Counted from the stretch's first letter, positions 1-7,655 are shown. The stretch is DNA of 16,503 bases from an uncultured Eubacteriales bacterium (GCA_934489735.1 CAKSSR010000037.1:1-16503), one strand, 5' to 3'. The notes: a model not told the origin generated them from the letters alone. Translations and numbers: made by a program.

Positions 1-75
1 CCCGGTAGTTCAGTTGGTTAGAACGCTAGCCTGTCACGCTAGAGGTCGACGGTTCGAGCCCGTTCCGGGTCGCCA
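1..75 (+). tRNA. tRNA-Asp (GTC), 5' end cut by the window
   Basis: Cloverleaf with anticodon loop CTGTCAC, giving anticodon GTC (Asp). The T-arm GGTTCGAGCC is intact. The 3' acceptor strand CCGGGTC is followed by G and an encoded CCA. The 5' acceptor strand starts at its third base, so about two bases lie before the window. It is the first visible member of a four-tRNA cluster, 12 nt before tRNA-Phe. Confidence 0.95.
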
Positions 76-87
76 TATTTTATTTTT

Positions 88-163
<76 letters not shown>

Positions 164-164
164 T

Positions 165-240
165 GCGGATGTAGCTCACCCGGTAGAGCGCCACCTTGCC
201 AAGGTGGAGGTAGCGAGTTCGAGTCTCGTCATCCGCTCCA
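165..240 (+). tRNA. tRNA-Gly (GCC)
   Basis: Complete 76-nt cloverleaf. The acceptor stem GCGGATG pairs with CATCCGC, the anticodon stem is CCACC/GGTGG, and the loop TTGCCAA gives GCC. CCA is encoded after the discriminator T. It begins 1 nt after the CCA of tRNA-Phe, so the two must be processed from one transcript. Confidence 0.95.
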
Positions 241-285
241 GCTTTTTATTTTTTTTGATTTTCATATTCTATTTTCGACCGATGT

Positions 286-360
<75 letters not shown>

Positions 361-373
361 TAGATCAATTCTT

Positions 374-402
374 CCGAAATCATTTCTGGTTTCGGTTTTT
401 TT
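374..402 (+). terminator. Intrinsic terminator of the tRNA cluster
   Basis: Nine-base-pair stem CCGAAATCA / TGGTTTCGG (one T-G pair) around a TTTC loop, followed by seven T residues. It separates the tRNA transcript from add. Confidence 0.85.
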
Positions 403-445
403 ATTATTTTTTATAGAAAGGTAAGAATTTAGAGGTGAGATGTAA

Positions 446-1417
446 ATGAAAGGATATATAGATTTACATGCGCATTTAGACGGTTCAATAAATTTAGACA
501 TTGCCAAGAGATTAGCGAGACTTCAAGGAATCACTCTCCCGACGGACGATGATAATAAGCTGTCATCATTATTATCAATTTCAGACTCATGTAGAGATTT
601 GAATGATTTTTTAAAATGTTTTGAGCTTCCATTAACATTATTGCAAACGGAAGCAGGAATAAAGGAAGCAGTTTACTTAATATTAGAGAATATGAGAGAA
701 GACGGAGTAATTTATTCAGAGATCAGATTTGCACCACAGCTTCATACGAAAGGTGGGCTAAGCCAAGAGAAAGTGATAAGGGCAGCGATAGAAGGGTTAA
801 GGAAGTCAAAAATTCCGGGGAATTTAATACTTTGCTGCATGAGGGGAGACAAAAATGAAAGGGAGAACAGACTAACGGTTGAGCTTGCTCATGAATATTT
901 ATCAAAAAATGAGGGAGTAGTTGCAATTGACTTAGCCGGGGCAGAGGCGGTTTATCCGACTAAGAATTTTATATCGATATTGAAGCTAGCGAGTAGCTAT
1001 GACATTCCGATGACTATTCATGCAGGAGAGGCAGGAAGCGCAGAGGACATAAAAGTTGCAATTGAAATGGGAGCGAGAAGGATAGGGCATGGAGTAAGGG
1101 CGTACGAAGACGAAAATGTTATGAGGTTAATAAAGGACAAAGGAATTTATTTAGAGATGTGTCCAACGAGCAATTACTATACGAAGGCAGTGCCAGACAT
1201 GAGGGAGTATTCTCTATTAAAATTTTTAAATATGGGCATAAAGGTGACAGTAAATACTGACGATATGGCAATAGTGAGGACGACTTTATCAAAGGAATTT
1301 AAGTATATTGAAGACTTATTAGGACTAACAGACATGCAAAAGGAAGTTATTTTTAATAATTCACTAGAAGCGTCATTTGCATCAAGAGAGACTAAAGAAA
1401 GGTTAATATCAGTATAA
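446..1417 (+). CDS. add: Adenosine deaminase
   Basis: A cytosolic Zn-dependent purine-salvage enzyme that converts adenosine or deoxyadenosine to inosine or deoxyinosine and ammonia. All family residues are visible: HAHLDGS at residues 8-14 (Zn ligands H8 and H10), IHAGE at 191-195 (Zn ligand H192, catalytic E195), GHG at 214-216 (H215) and NTDD at 270-273 (D272 and D273). CPTSN at 239-243 is also typical. The 323-residue length is normal for bacterial Add. The ATG at 446 is chosen because GAGGTGAG ends at 439 and the reading frame is fully family-like from residue 4. An ATG-TAA start-stop pair directly abuts this start. The gene stands alone between the tRNA terminator and its own terminator. 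No convincing promoter is seen in the short upstream gap. Confidence 0.95.
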   Translation: MKGYIDLHAHLDGSINLDIAKRLARLQGITLPTDDDNKLSSLLSISDSCRDLNDFLKCFELPLTLLQTEAGIKEAVYLILENMREDGVIYSEIRFAPQLHTKGGLSQEKVIRAAIEGLRKSKIPGNLILCCMRGDKNERENRLTVELAHEYLSKNEGVVAIDLAGAEAVYPTKNFISILKLASSYDIPMTIHAGEAGSAEDIKVAIEMGARRIGHGVRAYEDENVMRLIKDKGIYLEMCPTSNYYTKAVPDMREYSLLKFLNMGIKVTVNTDDMAIVRTTLSKEFKYIEDLLGLTDMQKEVIFNNSLEASFASRETKERLISV

Positions 1418-1423
1418 GAAAGC

Positions 1424-1452
1424 AGACAGGAGCAAATGCTTCTGTCTTTTTT
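1424..1452 (+). terminator. Intrinsic terminator of add
   Basis: Ten-base-pair stem AGACAGGAGC / GCTTCTGTCT (one G-T pair) around an AAAT loop, followed by a run of T. It lies between the convergent add and metG ends. The same stem could act weakly for metG on the minus strand, but the T tract there is poor. Confidence 0.85.
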
Positions 1453-1461
1453 AATTAATTC

Positions 1462-3069
1462 TTATTTATTGGTAATTCTTTCAAACAACGGTTCAATTTC
1501 TTTTAAATCGATTTCATTATTTATTATAACAGTCTTCCATTCTGGCTTTTCAATGTTTAAATATTCTCTTATTTTTCTTGAAGTTTCTGGCATTATAGGT
1601 TCAATCAAGTTAGATAAATTTGCAATAAGGTTAGCACATGTATAGATAGTATTATTAAATTCTGATTCATCTTCCTTTTTTTGAATCCACGGCTTTCTTT
1701 CGTCATAATATTTATTTCCGAATTCAATCAATTCCATTATTCTATTGCAAGCTTTTCTTATTTCCAACTTTTCGATCAGATCTGAAACCTCTTCATAAGT
1801 CTTATTTATTTCATTTGTTACTTGTTCATCCATTGAGGCGTAAGGTATTGATGTAATTCCTTTAAATCTCAAAGTCCTGTTGACGAAGTTCCCGAACTTA
1901 TTAACGATATCAGAATTGTGGACATTTATATAACCTTCCAAGGTAAAATCCACATCTTTATTTTCAGGGCCGTATGCCAGCATGTAATATCTCAAAGACT
2001 CTCGGCTATATTTTTCTACTATTTCCGAAACGGTTATAGCATTTCCTTTACTTTTTGATATTTTTTCTGAATTTATATTTAAATATTGAGTTGCAACCAT
2101 AGTATCTGGCAAGTGGAAGTTCTCATTCATTGCAATTAGCAATGCTGGAAGTATAATAGTATGGAAAGTTATATTATCCTTACCATGGCACATATACATC
2201 TTATTATTATTTCCTTCTTTCCAGAACTTTTCCCAATCGAGTCCATCCTCTGCGCAATATTTTTGAGTTGTTGTCAAATAGCCCAATACAGCTTCAATCC
2301 ACACATACATTTTCTTATCTTCGAAGCCTTCCAATGGTATATCGATGCCCCAATCCAAGTCTCTGGTTACAGCTCGATCTCTCAATCCTTCATTAAGATA
2401 TTTCTGAGTCTCATTTTTTGAAGCGACTCTCCAATTATCTTGATTATTTTCTGCATATTCTTTTACTTTATCTTGCAATTTTGATAAAGCTAGATATAGA
2501 TGCTTATTACTTTTCTGGACTGTCTTATTCCCGCATTCTCTGCACACAGCGCCGATCAAATCTTCTTCTGTTGGTACGTAACCGCAGTCACATTGATCGC
2601 CCTTGGTTACATTATTACATTTAGGGCATGTTATTTGCAATTCTCTATCTGATTCAAATTTCTTACAATGTTCACAATATGGCTGATCACTTTCTTTAGG
2701 ATATATATATCCTTCCTCATACATTCTTAAAAACATCTTCTTAACATGTTCCTTATGATAATCATCGGTAGTTTTTGAATACAGGTCGTATGAAAATTCC
2801 ATTTTTTCGAATATATCTTTAAATTGATTGTGATATCTCTCTGATATATCCTTTGGGCTGACTCCTTCTTTCTTAGCTCTTTCTGTTATAGGGGTCCCAT
2901 GGCAGTCTGTTCCACTGACATAAATTACATTATCGCCTAGCAATTCATGATATCTTTTCAAAAAGTCTCCAGAGATCAATGCAGCCAGGTGACCTAAATG
3001 TAAAGAGTTGTTTGCATATGGCCATGCACCGCCGATCAAAACGTTTTTAATATTATCATTATTTTTCAA
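1462..3069 (-). CDS. metG: Methionyl-tRNA synthetase
   Basis: A class I aminoacyl-tRNA synthetase that charges Met-tRNA for initiation and elongation. The HIGH motif is HLGH at residues 24-27, preceded by GGAWPYANN. The KMSKS loop is KISKSKG at 336-342. The connective peptide carries four cysteine pairs, C132/C135, C148/C151, C160/C162 and C176/C179, the double zinc-knuckle type. The protein stops at 535 residues, so the C-terminal EMAP-like tRNA-binding domain of longer bacterial MetRS is absent. The start is TTG at 3069. An in-frame stop lies three codons upstream and the family sequence begins by residue 12, so few alternatives exist. No ribosome binding site is adjacent. An AAAGGAG lies about 57-63 nt upstream beyond a possible stem. 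It has its own promoter and leader. Confidence 0.95.
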   Translation of the reverse strand: MKNNDNIKNVLIGGAWPYANNSLHLGHLAALISGDFLKRYHELLGDNVIYVSGTDCHGTPITERAKKEGVSPKDISERYHNQFKDIFEKMEFSYDLYSKTTDDYHKEHVKKMFLRMYEEGYIYPKESDQPYCEHCKKFESDRELQITCPKCNNVTKGDQCDCGYVPTEEDLIGAVCRECGNKTVQKSNKHLYLALSKLQDKVKEYAENNQDNWRVASKNETQKYLNEGLRDRAVTRDLDWGIDIPLEGFEDKKMYVWIEAVLGYLTTTQKYCAEDGLDWEKFWKEGNNNKMYMCHGKDNITFHTIILPALLIAMNENFHLPDTMVATQYLNINSEKISKSKGNAITVSEIVEKYSRESLRYYMLAYGPENKDVDFTLEGYINVHNSDIVNKFGNFVNRTLRFKGITSIPYASMDEQVTNEINKTYEEVSDLIEKLEIRKACNRIMELIEFGNKYYDERKPWIQKKEDESEFNNTIYTCANLIANLSNLIEPIMPETSRKIREYLNIEKPEWKTVIINNEIDLKEIEPLFERITNK

Positions 3070-3212
3070 TTTACATCATACTACTCAAAATATGGGCGAA
3101 TTATTTCAAATCTGCCTAGTAGTTTCTCCTTTCGTTTTATTTCTGCGCTCTGTCATCTATTGTATTTTCTCAATAGATTGCGATCAAATCTTATTCATTT
3201 TGTTTTAAATTA
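3070..3212 (-). promoter_or_regulatory. Structured 5' leader of metG
   Basis: About 145 nt separate the inferred transcription start from the TTG start codon. An exact 8-bp hairpin (CAATAGAT / ATCTATTG, 3155-3178) lies in the 5' half. AAAGGAG sits at 3126-3132, then ACTACT at 3118-3123 can pair with AGTAGT at 3080-3085. Folding that stem would place the ribosome binding site about 12 nt from TTG. No T-box consensus or S-box core is seen. The fold is my inference. Confidence 0.4.
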
Positions 3213-3219
3213 CTGAAAC

Positions 3220-3248
3220 ATTATATACCTATCCGTGGTCAAAGTCAA
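3220..3248 (-). promoter_or_regulatory. metG promoter
   Basis: On the minus strand, TTGACT (3243-3248), a 17-nt spacer and TATAAT (3220-3225) form a near-consensus housekeeping promoter. TTGAC is repeated one base later (TTGACTTTGACC), and the surrounding 50 bases are far more GC-rich than the rest of the gap, so an operator may overlap the -35 box. The rest of the gap toward tgt (3281-3369) shows no gene or clear terminator. Confidence 0.75.
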
Positions 3249-3369
3249 TGCCGAGGGTGAAGGTTGTCACTTATACGCTTGTTTTTTTCATTCGTTTGTA
3301 ATATTATTTCTCATTTTCTCATTCATATTATTAAATTTCCTTCCGAACTCTGTCCCTTTTATTAAAATA

Positions 3370-4500
3370 TCAAATTCGTTTTCCTAATATTTCTCTTTGG
3401 CTGGCATAGAATTCATTAAATGTATCATTGTCCAATGCTTCTCTTATTCTTTCTAGCAAAGTATTATAAAAATACAAGTTATGTATGACTCCTAGTCGCA
3501 TAGCCAACATCTCTTTGCTTTTGAACAAATGTCTTAAATAAGCACGACTGTAGTTCCTGCACGTAGGGCAATCGCAATTATTGTCAAGTGGGGAGTCATC
3601 GAGTTCATATTTTTGATTAAATATATTAATTATTCCTTGCCATGTGAACATATGGCCGTGCCTAGCGTTTCTACTTGGCATAACGCAGTCAAACAAATCC
3701 ACTCCTCTGAAGACAGCTTCTAAAATATTCAAAGGGGTTCCCACTCCCATCAAATATCTTGGCTTGTTTTTAGGAGCAAATGGTTCGACGGCCTCAATTA
3801 TTCTATACATTTCCTCAGCAGTTTCACCAACCGCCAGTCCCCCTATTGCATATCCATCAAGATCCAGTTCGCTTATTCTTTTCATGTGCTCTATTCTTAG
3901 ATCCTCGTAGGTACTTCCTTGGTTTATACCGAATAACATTTGCTTTTTATTGATTGTATCTTCAAGTGAATTAAGCTTTTCCAATGCATTCTTACATCTG
4001 ACAAGCCATCGTACTGTTCTATCACATGAGTTCTTAGTATAGTCATATTCTGCTGGATTTGCTATACATTCGTCAAAGGCCATTGCTATATCTGAAGCTA
4101 GGTTTGATTGAATCTTCATACTTTCTTCAGGTCCCATAAATATTTTTCTTCCGTCTATGTGTGATGAGAAAGTAACTCCTTCTTCTGTTATATTTCTAAG
4201 CTTAGACAGTGAAAACACTTGGAACCCTCCACTATCTGTCAATATAGTCTTGTCCCATTTAGTGAATCTATGGAGTCCGCCTAATCTCTTTACTATTTCA
4301 TCACCCGGTCTAAGATGAAGGTGATAAGTGTTGCATAATTGTACTTGACATTTAATTTCTTTTAAATCCAGTGCTGAGACTGCTCCTTTTATTGCCCCGC
4401 AGGTAGCCACATTCATAAATCCCGGTAATTGTATCGTGCTGTGAGCAGTTGTAAATTGAGAACGTCTAGCCGATCCAATTTGTTTTTTTAATTCAAACAT
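3370..4500 (-). CDS. tgt: tRNA-guanine transglycosylase
   Basis: A cytosolic enzyme that exchanges guanine-34 of GUN-anticodon tRNAs (Asp, Asn, His, Tyr) for a queuosine precursor. DSGGFQ (D89) and DCVMPSR (nucleophile D271) are present. The zinc site is C309-x-C311-x2-C314-x25-H340, exactly the family spacing. The base pocket reads DEC at 143-145 and GGLAVGE at 220-226, as in bacterial preQ1-using enzymes and not the queuine-specific eukaryotic form. The 376-residue length is normal. The ATG at 4500 has AAGGGA about 10 nt upstream. No other queuosine gene is in the window. The tRNA-Asp at the window start is a natural substrate. Confidence 0.95.
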   Translation of the reverse strand: MFELKKQIGSARRSQFTTAHSTIQLPGFMNVATCGAIKGAVSALDLKEIKCQVQLCNTYHLHLRPGDEIVKRLGGLHRFTKWDKTILTDSGGFQVFSLSKLRNITEEGVTFSSHIDGRKIFMGPEESMKIQSNLASDIAMAFDECIANPAEYDYTKNSCDRTVRWLVRCKNALEKLNSLEDTINKKQMLFGINQGSTYEDLRIEHMKRISELDLDGYAIGGLAVGETAEEMYRIIEAVEPFAPKNKPRYLMGVGTPLNILEAVFRGVDLFDCVMPSRNARHGHMFTWQGIINIFNQKYELDDSPLDNNCDCPTCRNYSRAYLRHLFKSKEMLAMRLGVIHNLYFYNTLLERIREALDNDTFNEFYASQREILGKRI

Positions 4501-4536
4501 TATTTACATTTCCCTTTCGATTATATAATGTCTATT

Positions 4537-4565
4537 ATTTTATCATAATTTGCATAAGTTCACAA
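4537..4565 (-). promoter_or_regulatory. Probable tgt promoter
   Basis: On the minus strand, TTGTGA (4560-4565), a 17-nt spacer and TAAAAT (4537-4542) lie about 37 nt upstream of the tgt start. This is a plausible sigma-A type promoter giving a short leader. Confidence 0.55.
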
Positions 4566-4619
4566 CGATTACTTAATGCTTTCAAAGCTGCCTCATAAAT
4601 TCAAATACAAGAAATAAGT

Positions 4620-4860
4620 TGCAATAAAGTATGTTTTTAATCTTTCAATGTTCCCTAAATATACATAGCTAGTTTCTTCAGTTGTTTTGTCTTTATTTTT
4701 CACTATCTTTGTACAGATTCTTTTAATTCTCTATTATTCTTTCACAGGTCTCCTTTTGGCATGCATTGCATCTGCTGTGATAGTCCTGCATTTTATTTTC
4801 AAGTATCCAAACATTTCTTGAAATATTGCTATTGCAAATCTCCAATGCATTTCTTTTTCC
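4620..4860 (-). pseudogene. Decayed ISAs1-type transposase remnant
   Basis: The minus-strand frame ending at 4734 contains FGYLKIK and TITADAMH, which match the ISAs1-family (H-repeat) transposase core around the second catalytic Asp. After ADAMH the frame breaks. One base out of phase the sequence continues as QKETCERIIEN, exactly what the family shows next, before a stop at about 4725. Further on, fragments KNLYKDSEK and TTEETSYVYLGNIE look like later parts of the same protein, again in different phases. So I see at least one single-base frameshift, several stops and an internal deletion. No terminal inverted repeats were recognised. The family assignment is from motif memory only, and limits are approximate. 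Confidence 0.55.
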
Positions 4861-5096
4861 CTTTGATTTGTTTCCTTTCTACGATTCATTTTTTTATTTT
4901 TTATGAGATGAACGTAAACGCCTTCAAGATTTTGTTTATTTTTCTTTACATAGAGTAAGTAAGCAGCCATCGATTAGACAGCTGCTATATTAATTTTTGA
5001 TAGAATATTATTATTTTTTTCTATAGATTCTTAATAGTTTGTGAAATTTATATTACATTATATAGTTTTTTTTAAGCCGATCTTCTTGTCTGGGTT
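4861..5096. other. AT-rich spacer, no gene seen
   Basis: Very AT-rich sequence between the transposase remnant and the small minus-strand gene. The only structure noted is a 6-bp inverted repeat AGCAGC / GCTGCT (4962-4967 and 4981-4986, 13-nt loop) followed by an AT-rich run. It is a weak terminator-like element of uncertain role. Confidence 0.4.
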
Positions 5097-5237
5097 TCAT
5101 TTTATATCATAATTGAAGTCCATCATATCAAGCTGCTTAATTTTACGATCTGATTTACAAATTTCGTCACCATATTGTAGCACTGGGCCACTTATGGAAG
5201 TAGAAATATTTAAATCTTTCGAATTTAATTCGTCCAT
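5097..5237 (-). CDS. 46-residue hypothetical protein with strong expression signals
   Basis: An ATG at 5237 opens a 46-codon frame ending in TGA. It begins MDELNSKDLNIS and ends MMDFNYDIK. The peptide is hydrophilic, with a Ser/Thr/Ile stretch at residues 10-16 (ISTSIS), one Cys (C27), no membrane segment and no signal peptide. AAAGGAGA precedes the start by about 9 nt, and an exact-consensus promoter lies just upstream, so it is probably expressed despite its size. I do not recognise the family. It is divergent from the ATP-grasp gene. It might be a peptide substrate of that enzyme, a small regulator, or the surviving front of a longer broken gene, since transposase debris lies downstream on the same strand. 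None of these is shown by the sequence. Confidence 0.65.
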   Translation of the reverse strand: MDELNSKDLNISTSISGPVLQYGDEICKSDRKIKQLDMMDFNYDIK

Positions 5238-5267
5238 AACTATCGTCTCCTTTCTTTGTCCTTAAAT

Positions 5268-5296
5268 ATTATACAATAAAAGCTACTAGTTGTCAA
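5268..5296 (-). promoter_or_regulatory. Exact-consensus promoter of the 46-codon gene
   Basis: On the minus strand, TTGACA (5291-5296), a 17-nt spacer and TATAAT (5268-5273) match the housekeeping consensus at every position. Transcription would start about 25 nt before the ATG, leaving room for little more than the ribosome binding site. Confidence 0.85.
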
Positions 5297-5390
5297 TAGT
5301 TATATTCGAAATGTATAAAAAGATAAAAAGTTGATAAATTTTGTATTAATCTGATCCATTTTTAAGTAAAAGCATAATTAACCAATGGAC

Positions 5391-5419
5391 TTGATAATTG
5401 AGACATGTGCATGTATAAT
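5391..5419 (+). promoter_or_regulatory. Promoter of the ATP-grasp/pheST operon
   Basis: TTGATA (5391-5396), a 17-nt spacer and TATAAT (5414-5419). The inferred leader to the GTG at 5586 is about 160 nt. I searched it by eye for a T-box (specifier loop, GGTGGNACCGCG-like element, terminator) and found none. The 94 bases between this -35 and that of the divergent small gene show no clear operator. Confidence 0.75.
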
Positions 5420-5585
5420 GATAGGAGTCAGCAAAGACAAGTTTGAATTTTGATGAATTTTATAACGAAATCTTGTAAAAACTCTTATTATTGACTATTA
5501 AAAATTTATTATTGGAAGAGATTTTTTAAGAGGGAGATTAAAATTCTTAGAAACTTTAAACAATTTATTGAAGGAGTGCATGTAA

Positions 5586-6590
5586 GTGAATAAGGTTACT
5601 TATTTGTTGACTAGAATGTGTAAGATGGATTTTACGTCATTGGTTAAGACCGCTAAGAAAATATCGAAAAAGACTAATAAAAATTATATGCATGTATTAT
5701 GCGACATGATCTTATGTGGGATTAAATACGGAGCAGGTTACGTTGATTACGATACGTTTGGATTTTATGATATGAACAAGCGTCAGAGGAAGACAGTTAT
5801 AACCAGAGGGAAGAACAATGTCTTCGTTGTTGCTCTAAATGATAAAAAATTATCGCATATTATAGACGACAAAGTGCTGTTTGACAAGAAATACAAAGAT
5901 TTTTTAAACAGAGAGTTTATAGATATCAGGGAGGGATCTTTTGAAGACTTCCTAAAGTATCTCAAGGAGAAGAAAGAAATAATTGCTAAGCCAATAAATT
6001 TATCATGCGGCAAAGGGATAGAGAAAATATATATCTCTGATGATACAGATTTAAGAAAATTATATGATAAATTAAAAGAAAATAAGCAATTTTTGATAGA
6101 GGACTGTGTCATTCAGCATGATGACTTAAATAAGTTATATCCTTGTTCGGTTAACACATTAAGAATTGTAAGCGTCAATACAAGAAAAGGGGTCAAGATT
6201 CTTTTCAGATGTATTAGAATGGGTAACGACGGGAATTTTGTAGATAATTTTAATCATGGAGGACTATTTACAACGATTGACGAGGATGGGGTTATAAGAA
6301 AGCCGGCAGTGGACAAAAAAGGCAACGTTTATGAAAGACATCCTTATACTGGAACGAAAATAGTTGGCTATAAGATACCGATGTTTGACGAAGTGATTGA
6401 TTATGTGAAAAAATTAGCGATGGTAATACCAGAAGTCAGATATACTGGTTGGGATATAGCAGTTACGAAGGATGGACCCACTGTTATAGAAGGAAATCCT
6501 TATCCTGGGCATGATTTGTATCAATCAAAAATACATCTCAGGGAGGGAAATGAAGGACTTCTACCAGTTTTCAATAAAATACTAGAATAA
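5586..6590 (+). CDS. Sugar-transfer-associated type ATP-grasp protein
   Basis: An ATP-grasp carboxylate-amine ligase-like enzyme that probably acts in the cytosol on an unknown substrate. ATP-grasp landmarks are in order: KP at 135-136 with GKG at 142-144 (phosphate-binding loop), IED at 171-173 (hinge E172), NTLRIVS at 190-196, RMG at 211-213, NHGG at 223-226, and the Mg site GWD (D290) plus EGN (E302, N304). The layout fits the sugar-transfer-associated ATP-grasp family, which often sits near polysaccharide genes; none are here. The start is GTG at 5586, with AAGGAG ending 9 nt before it. An ATG-TAA pair immediately precedes it. It ends 24 nt before pheS with no terminator, so it probably leads the pheST operon. 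The family call is fairly sure; the substrate is unknown. Confidence 0.8.
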   Translation: MNKVTYLLTRMCKMDFTSLVKTAKKISKKTNKNYMHVLCDMILCGIKYGAGYVDYDTFGFYDMNKRQRKTVITRGKNNVFVVALNDKKLSHIIDDKVLFDKKYKDFLNREFIDIREGSFEDFLKYLKEKKEIIAKPINLSCGKGIEKIYISDDTDLRKLYDKLKENKQFLIEDCVIQHDDLNKLYPCSVNTLRIVSVNTRKGVKILFRCIRMGNDGNFVDNFNHGGLFTTIDEDGVIRKPAVDKKGNVYERHPYTGTKIVGYKIPMFDEVIDYVKKLAMVIPEVRYTGWDIAVTKDGPTVIEGNPYPGHDLYQSKIHLREGNEGLLPVFNKILE

Positions 6591-6614
6591 AATGCTATTA
6601 GGAGTGGTTGACTA

Positions 6615-7637
6615 ATGGAAAATAAGATAAACGAATTAGAGAAAGAGTGCATGAGTTTGATTGAAAATGCATCTACTCAAGATGAATTAGAAAAGATCAG
6701 AGTGAAATATTGCGGGAAGAAAGGAGAGATAACTGGAATATTGAAAAGCCTTAAAGACTTATCGATTGAAGAAAAGAAGTCTATAGGAAGCGCAGTGAAT
6801 GTATTAAAGAACAAAGTTGAATCAAATATTAAGACAAAAGGTGAAGAACTTCACAAAAAAGAAGTAGAAGACAAGATGAGGTCAGAATTTTTTGACATAA
6901 CTTACCCTGGCTTTAGGTTTGGAGAAGGGAATCTGCACCCTGTAACAATAGTCCAGAAACAAATTGAAAAGATATTTACAGGGATGGGATTTCAGATAAT
7001 TAACGGACCGGAAGTGGTAACTGATTACTATTGCTTTGAAGCTTTAAACATTCCTAAGAATCATCCGGCGAGGGACATGCAGGACACTTATTACTTAGAG
7101 AATGGTCAGCTTTTACGTACGCAGACTTCAGCAATGCAAGTGAAAGTTATGGAAAATTGTAAGCCGCCGATAAAAGCAATCATACCGGGCAGATGTTTTA
7201 GGAACGAGGCACTTGACGCATGCCATGAGAATACTTTCTTCCAATTAGAAGGATTGATGATAGATAAAGACGTTTCAATATCAAATTTAATATATTTTAT
7301 GAAAACTTTATTAAGCGAAGTGTTCGAGAAGGATGTTAAAATAAGATTAAGACCGGGATACTTCCCATTTGTAGAGCCAGGATTTGAATTGGATTTGTCA
7401 TGTTTGATTTGCGGAGGCAGTGGATGCCCAACATGTAAGAACTCTGGATGGCTTGAGTTGCTCCCGTGTGGAATGATTCACCCGAATGTATTGAAATATG
7501 GAAATATTGATGCAAATGAGTATAGTGGCTTTGCATTTGGTTTAGGACTTACAAGACTTGCAATGATGAAATATGGGATTAAAGATATAAGAAACTTAAA
7601 TTCCGGAGATCTAAGAGTATTAAGTCAAATAAAATAA
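6615..7637 (+). CDS. pheS: Phenylalanyl-tRNA synthetase alpha subunit
   Basis: The catalytic subunit of the alpha2-beta2 PheRS in the cytosol. The N-terminal coiled coil (residues 1-90) binds tRNA. Motif 2 is CFRNE (194-198) with DACHENTFFQLEG (201-213), where many bacteria have DATH...FHQ. Motif 3 is GLGLTRLAM (309-317). A Cys4 insertion, C263-x2-C266-x4-C271-x2-C274, followed by GWLELLPCGMIHP, is the form seen in Bacillota PheS. The 340-residue length is normal. The ATG at 6615 has AGGAG 9 nt upstream. It is followed by pheT after 18 nt and the two are surely co-transcribed. Confidence 0.95.
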   Translation: MENKINELEKECMSLIENASTQDELEKIRVKYCGKKGEITGILKSLKDLSIEEKKSIGSAVNVLKNKVESNIKTKGEELHKKEVEDKMRSEFFDITYPGFRFGEGNLHPVTIVQKQIEKIFTGMGFQIINGPEVVTDYYCFEALNIPKNHPARDMQDTYYLENGQLLRTQTSAMQVKVMENCKPPIKAIIPGRCFRNEALDACHENTFFQLEGLMIDKDVSISNLIYFMKTLLSEVFEKDVKIRLRPGYFPFVEPGFELDLSCLICGGSGCPTCKNSGWLELLPCGMIHPNVLKYGNIDANEYSGFAFGLGLTRLAMMKYGIKDIRNLNSGDLRVLSQIK

Positions 7638-7655
7638 TGTAAGAAGGTGCTTTGA

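Noticed and set aside
3231..3250. CtsR operator near the metG promoter (GGTCAAA)
   Set aside because: Only one of the two GGTCAAA heptads needed is present.
4734..4970. 78-codon minus-strand frame as an intact gene
   Set aside because: Its C-terminal half is a transposase core broken by a frameshift, so it is better read as part of a pseudogene.
5453..5494. 13-codon frame in the ATP-grasp leader (MNFITKSCKNSYY)
   Set aside because: No ribosome binding site and no regulatory codon pattern such as a run of Phe codons.
5420..5585. T-box or attenuator ahead of the ATP-grasp/pheST operon
   Set aside because: No specifier loop, T-box core or terminator hairpin could be recognised by eye.
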